DNA of 64,000 bases from a virus. Position 1 is the first letter of the stretch. Each line of letters starts with the position of its first letter. Positions 61,101 through 64,000 of this stretch are shown in pieces. The notes beneath the pieces were generated by a model. It saw only the letters and a list, made by a program, of their open reading frames with translations, ran no database searches and was not told the origin of the DNA. The stretch is taken from positions 62,001-126,000 of the IMG/VR virus record IMGVR_UViG_3300032293_002041, one strand, 5' to 3'. The position numbers and the translations under genes are program-made.

Positions 61101-63278
61101 TGCTGGATAAGATCTTTTAAAGTATAGTGTTCCATCTACTATGCTTCTAGCCGGTCTATCTCCAGTAATATTGCCACCCTCGCTATTATTATAGAATCTC
61201 GCTAATTGCTCATCACACCAACTAAGATTTCCATTATAGTTTTTACAGATATTATCACTATCGACAATGGATAACTTATAAGTACTATCGCTACCACAAA
61301 CAGTGCAGCTTCCTGTGTTACTGGCAGAGCTAATTCTAGGATAGTTATCTTGATAAACAGAACATCCGCTATTATAAATTATTTCTTTAATTAAACTATT
61401 ATTTAGATAGGCCGACGCTGTTTTTGCCGACTTTGTTTTAGTCATAGTATTACCAGAACAACTTGCGTTATATCTAGTGTATGTATCAGTTACAGTACTA
61501 AAATTAATATTACCTAATGAAAATGCTTGATTATATACAAAAGATTTACGACTAATATTATCTAGACACTCTGTAGTTGGTAAGCAAGAAGAGTTGTCAC
61601 GAAATATTGTTTCGTCTTTATTTAAGACCACGTCGAATTCTAAATCAACCAAACACTGATTTTTAATATTATTTTTGAGCCTTATATTAGTAGTCTGATT
61701 TGGAGAACACCATAAATAAGCTCCATACTTATCTGCTAAAGTATTTACTAGATCTTCTTTGTTGCTAATAAAATTAAGTTTAGATACTGATCCTATTGGA
61801 CTCGTAGTCATATCTTTATTAAAACCAGAAATTTGAAGATATGAATTAATAGTATATTTATATGAACTATTTCTTTTATGTAAATCTAATGTTATATTAT
61901 CATATTGTGGAGCAGTACTTAATAAGGCGGCTAAATCAAATCTTTGCTTTATTGTCATATTTCCACTATCCATGACGTTAGCTTTTTCTATTTTATCATA
62001 TAGCTCTATAAATCTATCATAAATATTGCTGGAAATATAAGTAAAATGAGAACCACTTGGAATTACTCCGGTCACAGAATTATTCTTTAATACCTTGAGC
62101 CCTGATGGACATGGCTTTATACTCATACTACTATCATAAGCCACAGTTAAAGGTTCTGGACCATCATTAGTGGCAAAAAAAACATCTCCAGGAGATATAT
62201 ATAAATCAACATTTTTAATCGGCCTAGCATCTCCTGATGCTTGTATTACATTTCCCGATCCTGATAAGGCCACATTAAAATATCTATACCAGCACAATAC
62301 TCCAGAACTATAATTCCATTTCCAATGAGATCCTATCCTATCATTATGTATAAAGATATTATCATACGTATTTTTAGAAAACCCATAAGGAGGAGTAAAA
62401 TCAGATACTGATGGCAATAATTTATCTTTAGTTAATGTTACTCTAGTTTGATCAATATCTCCTATTAATCCTGAGAATATTGGATAGTATGGATGTATGC
62501 CAGTCGTTGTTGGGTTGATTTGGGTTAGAATAAAGTTTCCACAAGTTCTACTAGTATTAAGAGATTTATTATAAGATTTATTATGTTGATCTATATTAAT
62601 ATGCTGAGAAGTCATCTCGTCATATGGTATTTCTGATATTGTTTCTTTTAATACCCAATCAATGAATAGTGGTGGACAAGTTTCAAAACTCTGTAATCTA
62701 TCAGCAGGTAGTGTCACAAAACTTTCAAATCCTAGTCCTGGATTATTTGTGGCAGGAAATTGTTTTGTATATTTATGATCGTGGAAGGATGTTAAATAAT
62801 TTTGATTAATAACTGGTATTTTTGGTAAGTAATCATCTATTTTCATCCTGGTGTCGCAAGCTCCATTACAACAATCAGCAATAATATTAGCGGGCACTAA
62901 ACCATTATCTGACTGCAATTGCCTAGTATTCCCATCGCTGTCTCTTAGTTGCCATGATGTGGTGTATCCCGACGGAGACAACATTGAACAATATTCACAA
63001 TTAACTGTTGGATCTGATTCTATTTCAGAATAATCTTTGGTGGTATCTGGAACACAGTTAAGTGGATCAAAAGATTTTTGAACTTGACTATTCGCCCTTA
63101 TTAAAGGATCAACATAAACAGTATTTGATAAATTAGATCCAATAATAATTGGCATCCATTGACCACTAATAGCAGGATCAAAAGCTGGTATTAATCCACT
63201 TAATCTAGATAAATTAATATTTACTTGATTATAGTCTATATCAAATAAAAATGGTTTTTTATATATGCTACATCCCAT
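55128..63278 (-). CDS. Giant (2716-residue) Cys-rich putative virion protein
   Basis: One uninterrupted - strand frame of 8.1 kb, starting MGCSIYKKPFLFDIDYN. No signal peptide or membrane helix is seen. A coiled-coil-like stretch lies near residues 875-930 (DISRKESEILVINEQI, ELETLRNRLSSITSN). Many Cys pairs occur along its length (CEYCS, CTVCGS, CKCF, CECSNYEYGYC, CACKS), unusual for a cytoplasmic assembly product. Many Asn, Tyr and Ser residues suggest a beta-rich, surface-exposed protein such as a tail, spike or fibre. No family is recognised and no enzyme motif was found. The small gene at 63281 lies 2 nt upstream. Confidence 0.7.
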   Translation of the reverse strand: MGCSIYKKPFLFDIDYNQVNINLSRLSGLIPAFDPAISGQWMPIIIGSNLSNTVYVDPLIRANSQVQKSFDPLNCVPDTTKDYSEIESDPTVNCEYCSMLSPSGYTTSWQLRDSDGNTRQLQSDNGLVPANIIADCCNGACDTRMKIDDYLPKIPVINQNYLTSFHDHKYTKQFPATNNPGLGFESFVTLPADRLQSFETCPPLFIDWVLKETISEIPYDEMTSQHINIDQHNKSYNKSLNTSRTCGNFILTQINPTTTGIHPYYPIFSGLIGDIDQTRVTLTKDKLLPSVSDFTPPYGFSKNTYDNIFIHNDRIGSHWKWNYSSGVLCWYRYFNVALSGSGNVIQASGDARPIKNVDLYISPGDVFFATNDGPEPLTVAYDSSMSIKPCPSGLKVLKNNSVTGVIPSGSHFTYISSNIYDRFIELYDKIEKANVMDSGNMTIKQRFDLAALLSTAPQYDNITLDLHKRNSSYKYTINSYLQISGFNKDMTTSPIGSVSKLNFISNKEDLVNTLADKYGAYLWCSPNQTTNIRLKNNIKNQCLVDLEFDVVLNKDETIFRDNSSCLPTTECLDNISRKSFVYNQAFSLGNINFSTVTDTYTRYNASCSGNTMTKTKSAKTASAYLNNSLIKEIIYNSGCSVYQDNYPRISSASNTGSCTVCGSDSTYKLSIVDSDNICKNYNGNLSWCDEQLARFYNNSEGGNITGDRPARSIVDGTLYFKRSYPAAAFNPHIDRLAFHSQGGIYYTCSPLGAISGSTVFVNNTTSLFSGINGGQLSLTFNTRDVGIKIYNISIEKIRGPAEDSYSCKAFPIKDSCKCFNLSNVTDYPYRCSSSTSITYTNQDKVLYTPALSTQNSPRLKAYGGYSLNKLAELFGGSKILEDISRKESEILVINEQIISITNLDDLELLQSRLRGLSEELETLRNRLSSITSNIIPNHPTANSLLSSVNAKIDPLNPYGCEKSVTITLNNYASTNWTVTLPSYNTTHADVWAEVLEGVNLFKTNNFSTDSETGELIATPNLGFQRFATKVNLNDNITMYDQQKKVFIGKGGGSSSSVSIGLNNPYLEGLLGDEFYLYPPTGTICETNNIFSTRGDEISSVPIKFSRVPRKQILNFSIPSYTQLGNLRKGFFHPNSGLSFENKYHNLTPIYKDSQSHSYYIDYEKDKFRPEALYPSGLVLIGELNSDIERILTQVGGSSDHRKLRLYLQLQDGWYLYDNPNTFGFFNKENRYIGEPFMFEYLSSEEKSYLQGPWLPSAPKEPIEFDFLYNHKPTGMSVLDYNIDTYPLCLVSAHIDPNKPDIVNVEGPRSYFYVSEKDNPVVSIHDSIESLSEDEQALIDVDSRPVVLLSNGDRWRYLGGNKISLSSYQLTDYNYLYQNFSDLNINYILKNKINYIYGTRLFCDQEITVINKDNNKQKHTAKIIEKSIYCYNTDKYGRMLSFNSINPDQYIKIYTRFKLDRKLKYDNVDLDFSRLHKDYTNPNGVDSLILYRNFNPLVKKELDTFLHNPLFSTKWADLIDFDNKLNSELSNYIYSSSVIHNNYPLSQYNNLFNKIIINNNNYNIFNYIIKPESASNIPVSYTGLVYYTIHQKYNLGSDNYLTKKDFHSQDNYLPLIDLNFIPAPGMQTQDFRPRLTDIIQQKFSQDKLLQGKVIVSGLYKNLASDHTWGSFKPTNSTRYFWINLNTNNKLKSAISINNNSSFYSNTLRIDDPPFRLSALNSSGNLSPDTSMCRNTFRASVPTYNNTTFTDVFDFNSFNTISFTGDIFARYPVYCDTDAVSGCGSFRCGINTVGWTTLKAEYAINKEKEKNIENIPDNIPFMLSYDAGLYNIIGNTGIKYIQRFELQPNNILYPESNCDPSVGPRPATEKYSILNPEYQSLLSNSIVSDHTSIVNNTDILANEMLFRLLYGEQQKINLQRIDNSEKPLTLIDFLRYSYPKIEAKDVYKNIPYDLDISADTSNRKINGSININGILAVGKVVDISINNLSITIKIVRTDGKIKAIATISNHSDLESIIYSESITNTSLVVSTQPLSPANNLETYNEIGRCKERPQKAFNLINKIIRAEIETIGCSNEIETFSFPFWADSNNPKGKKCNFGAPYYKPICSTDPNVPPGDQNIPSIYFVDHDACANTNSFPYLECTNRGVGPIDPIASNCTVLSSKIVTIDVSSPGYARGVFRGCVNRGGSTNPNNDLTFRNGGPIESMIRSTTIPDVGTFPLNPRYESSTCGTCFTLLDDEDKKRFNNLANRDWPPSPTSTSDACECSNYEYGYCRSSDKINDCACKSLNYEYTDFDYTFEYCRHSITLKGYKRKLVGYLSNPNIITDPIPPRSDIALRASPTTSNKLTITEQCGWMSCQISNPETYYIYNKNTTIQYNRYSPSCSTQLCNISYDNNNLTISLAGGVSKCIPNSIRSDCPSITITVPDDSFSVVDSINSECSDCGVEPNQAAMINQHPSWDIITETRTCVLGYLVQGNPNQDGPTPIGGCQTVAKQFCGTLPDPNACNGFTVTTCGIGQCGKSAPDSFPWHTCISKASAIVVGGNIEHAIAGCETEVQFEQGSAGANGELNKEWEANMEQAYNNIAVCKNNKDKYEINDIVEGVVPGTCSKLSFGIITYPAINYRATLGDPALVSVELPVRVAYYTYKYRRPKTIQDILKGVDTSIKCNERATSCINSNIRLSSTYKTTDCDIAPSCYNTGASKCNDDKGCCQANKVEYA

Positions 63279-63280
63279 AA

Positions 63281-64000
63281 TTAAGACCTAACTGATTGTA
63301 ATATCCAATCTGTGCCCATAAAAATGAATAATCCAATGTCTCCATTTGCTACATTAAAACTTAACGGATTTTTATATGCGCTACTATATTTAGTATTTTT
63401 AGAATCATTAAGCTTATATATCTCTGCTGCTGTTGCATTTTGTATAATACCGGAAGTAACATATGGTCGATTATAAATTGGTTCATAAAATCCATTATCA
63501 CTATCGTATTTACAATATATTTGAGCTCCTCTTGGGGCTGGACTAATTCCTAATGAATCTTTAACATAAACTAATTTCCTTAATCCACTTGGTAATACAT
63601 CGTTTGAGGAGTCTTCAACCATTACTCCTCTGATGGGCGTGTCGGCTATTAAATCAGTTTCTATTTTAATCCAAACTGGTTTATAATTAGCTCCAACGGT
63701 CCATAATCTTGCTTTTTCGTCCCATCGCAAATCAATTGGTCCTACTGGCCATGTTCCTGGTAGTTGACCCCAACCCTTATAGAAAGTATTCTCTTTGTAG
63801 GGTTTTGTCCATGTTCCATCTACTTTTTGAGTTTGATTTCTATATATTAGTCCTGTGGTAGCAGATCCTTCTGTAACCCCCAATACAGTGTTTCCATTTT
63901 GTATTAGTGGTTCACCAGAAGCGTTTGGTACAGGATAGCCTTCTAGGTCATAACCCCAAGCATGAACCATAAGAGGACCACGCAAACCAAAAAATCTTAC
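63281..64000 (-). CDS. Virion-type protein, 5' truncated by the window edge
   Basis: The - strand frame stays open to base 64000, so the start is outside; about 239 residues are visible. The part FFGLRGPLMVHAWGYDLEGYPVPN matches a pattern frequent in phage tail-region proteins (LRGPLxLxGWGYD), followed by a beta-rich domain with TWPVGPIDLRWDEKARLWTVG and IGLFIFMGTDWILQSVRS at the end. It is co-directional with the giant gene (2 nt apart) and probably part of the same virion operon. Confidence 0.65.
   Translation of the reverse strand, partial: VRFFGLRGPLMVHAWGYDLEGYPVPNASGEPLIQNGNTVLGVTEGSATTGLIYRNQTQKVDGTWTKPYKENTFYKGWGQLPGTWPVGPIDLRWDEKARLWTVGANYKPVWIKIETDLIADTPIRGVMVEDSSNDVLPSGLRKLVYVKDSLGISPAPRGAQIYCKYDSDNGFYEPIYNRPYVTSGIIQNATAAEIYKLNDSKNTKYSSAYKNPLSFNVANGDIGLFIFMGTDWILQSVRS

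Overview
The window looks like 64 kb of a large, AT-rich tailed bacteriophage (Caudoviricetes-type) genome, probably from an uncultured virus. Its phage hallmarks are near-continuous gene packing with 1-17 nt overlaps, Shine-Dalgarno starts (GGAG/AAGGA), a phage-style replication module, many small unassigned proteins and long virion-type proteins. No terminase, portal or major capsid gene was recognised here, so those probably lie outside the window. Heptose-type sugar genes and many glycosyltransferases hint at a Gram-negative-type host, but this is inference.

Layout. (A) 1-8044: mixed accessory genes on the + strand: SET-domain protein (5' truncated), GMP reductase, a glycosyltransferase, a ferritin-like protein, a soluble PAP2 phosphatase, a sigma-70-like factor, a ClpP-like protease and a DeoC-like protein lacking its Schiff-base lysine. 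(B) 8092-15883: small virion-type proteins, a holin-like protein, membrane proteins, and two paralogous papain-fold proteins, one with the catalytic cysteine replaced. (C) 15886-18798: a 970-residue Asn/Gly-rich solenoid repeat protein. (D) 18836-27401: dCMP deaminase, then sugar genes (glycosyltransferases, FkbM and other methyltransferases). Within it an inverted four-gene cassette (23543-25359, - strand) resembles an ADP-heptose-type pathway. (E) 27500-35855: B12-dependent ribonucleotide reductase, dUTPase, PhoH, HNH nuclease, zinc-ribbon proteins, and a RecA-family recombinase whose P-loop is interrupted by a LAGLIDADG intein with class 3 features. (F) 35836-45773: DnaB-like helicase, DnaG-like primase, dNMP kinase, RecB-like nuclease, a DNA polymerase III alpha split into two genes with an exonuclease gene between them, and SSB. 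(G) 45835-51892: a second sugar island. (H) 51873-54669: a Vsr-like nuclease, a possible single-strand annealing protein, a zinc ribbon and a DUF2135/YfaP-like protein. (I) 54659-64000, - strand: a Cys-rich small protein, a giant 2716-residue protein and a 5'-truncated virion-type protein.

Together the genes give the virus its own replisome core, dNTP supply (GMP reductase, dCMP deaminase, NrdJ, dUTPase, dNMP kinase), recombination and an unusually large glycan-building capacity. The most unusual points are the split polymerase, the atypical intein, the active/inactive papain-like pair, the inverted heptose-type cassette and the giant reverse-strand protein. All positions and motif alignments were read by eye; no searches were run.
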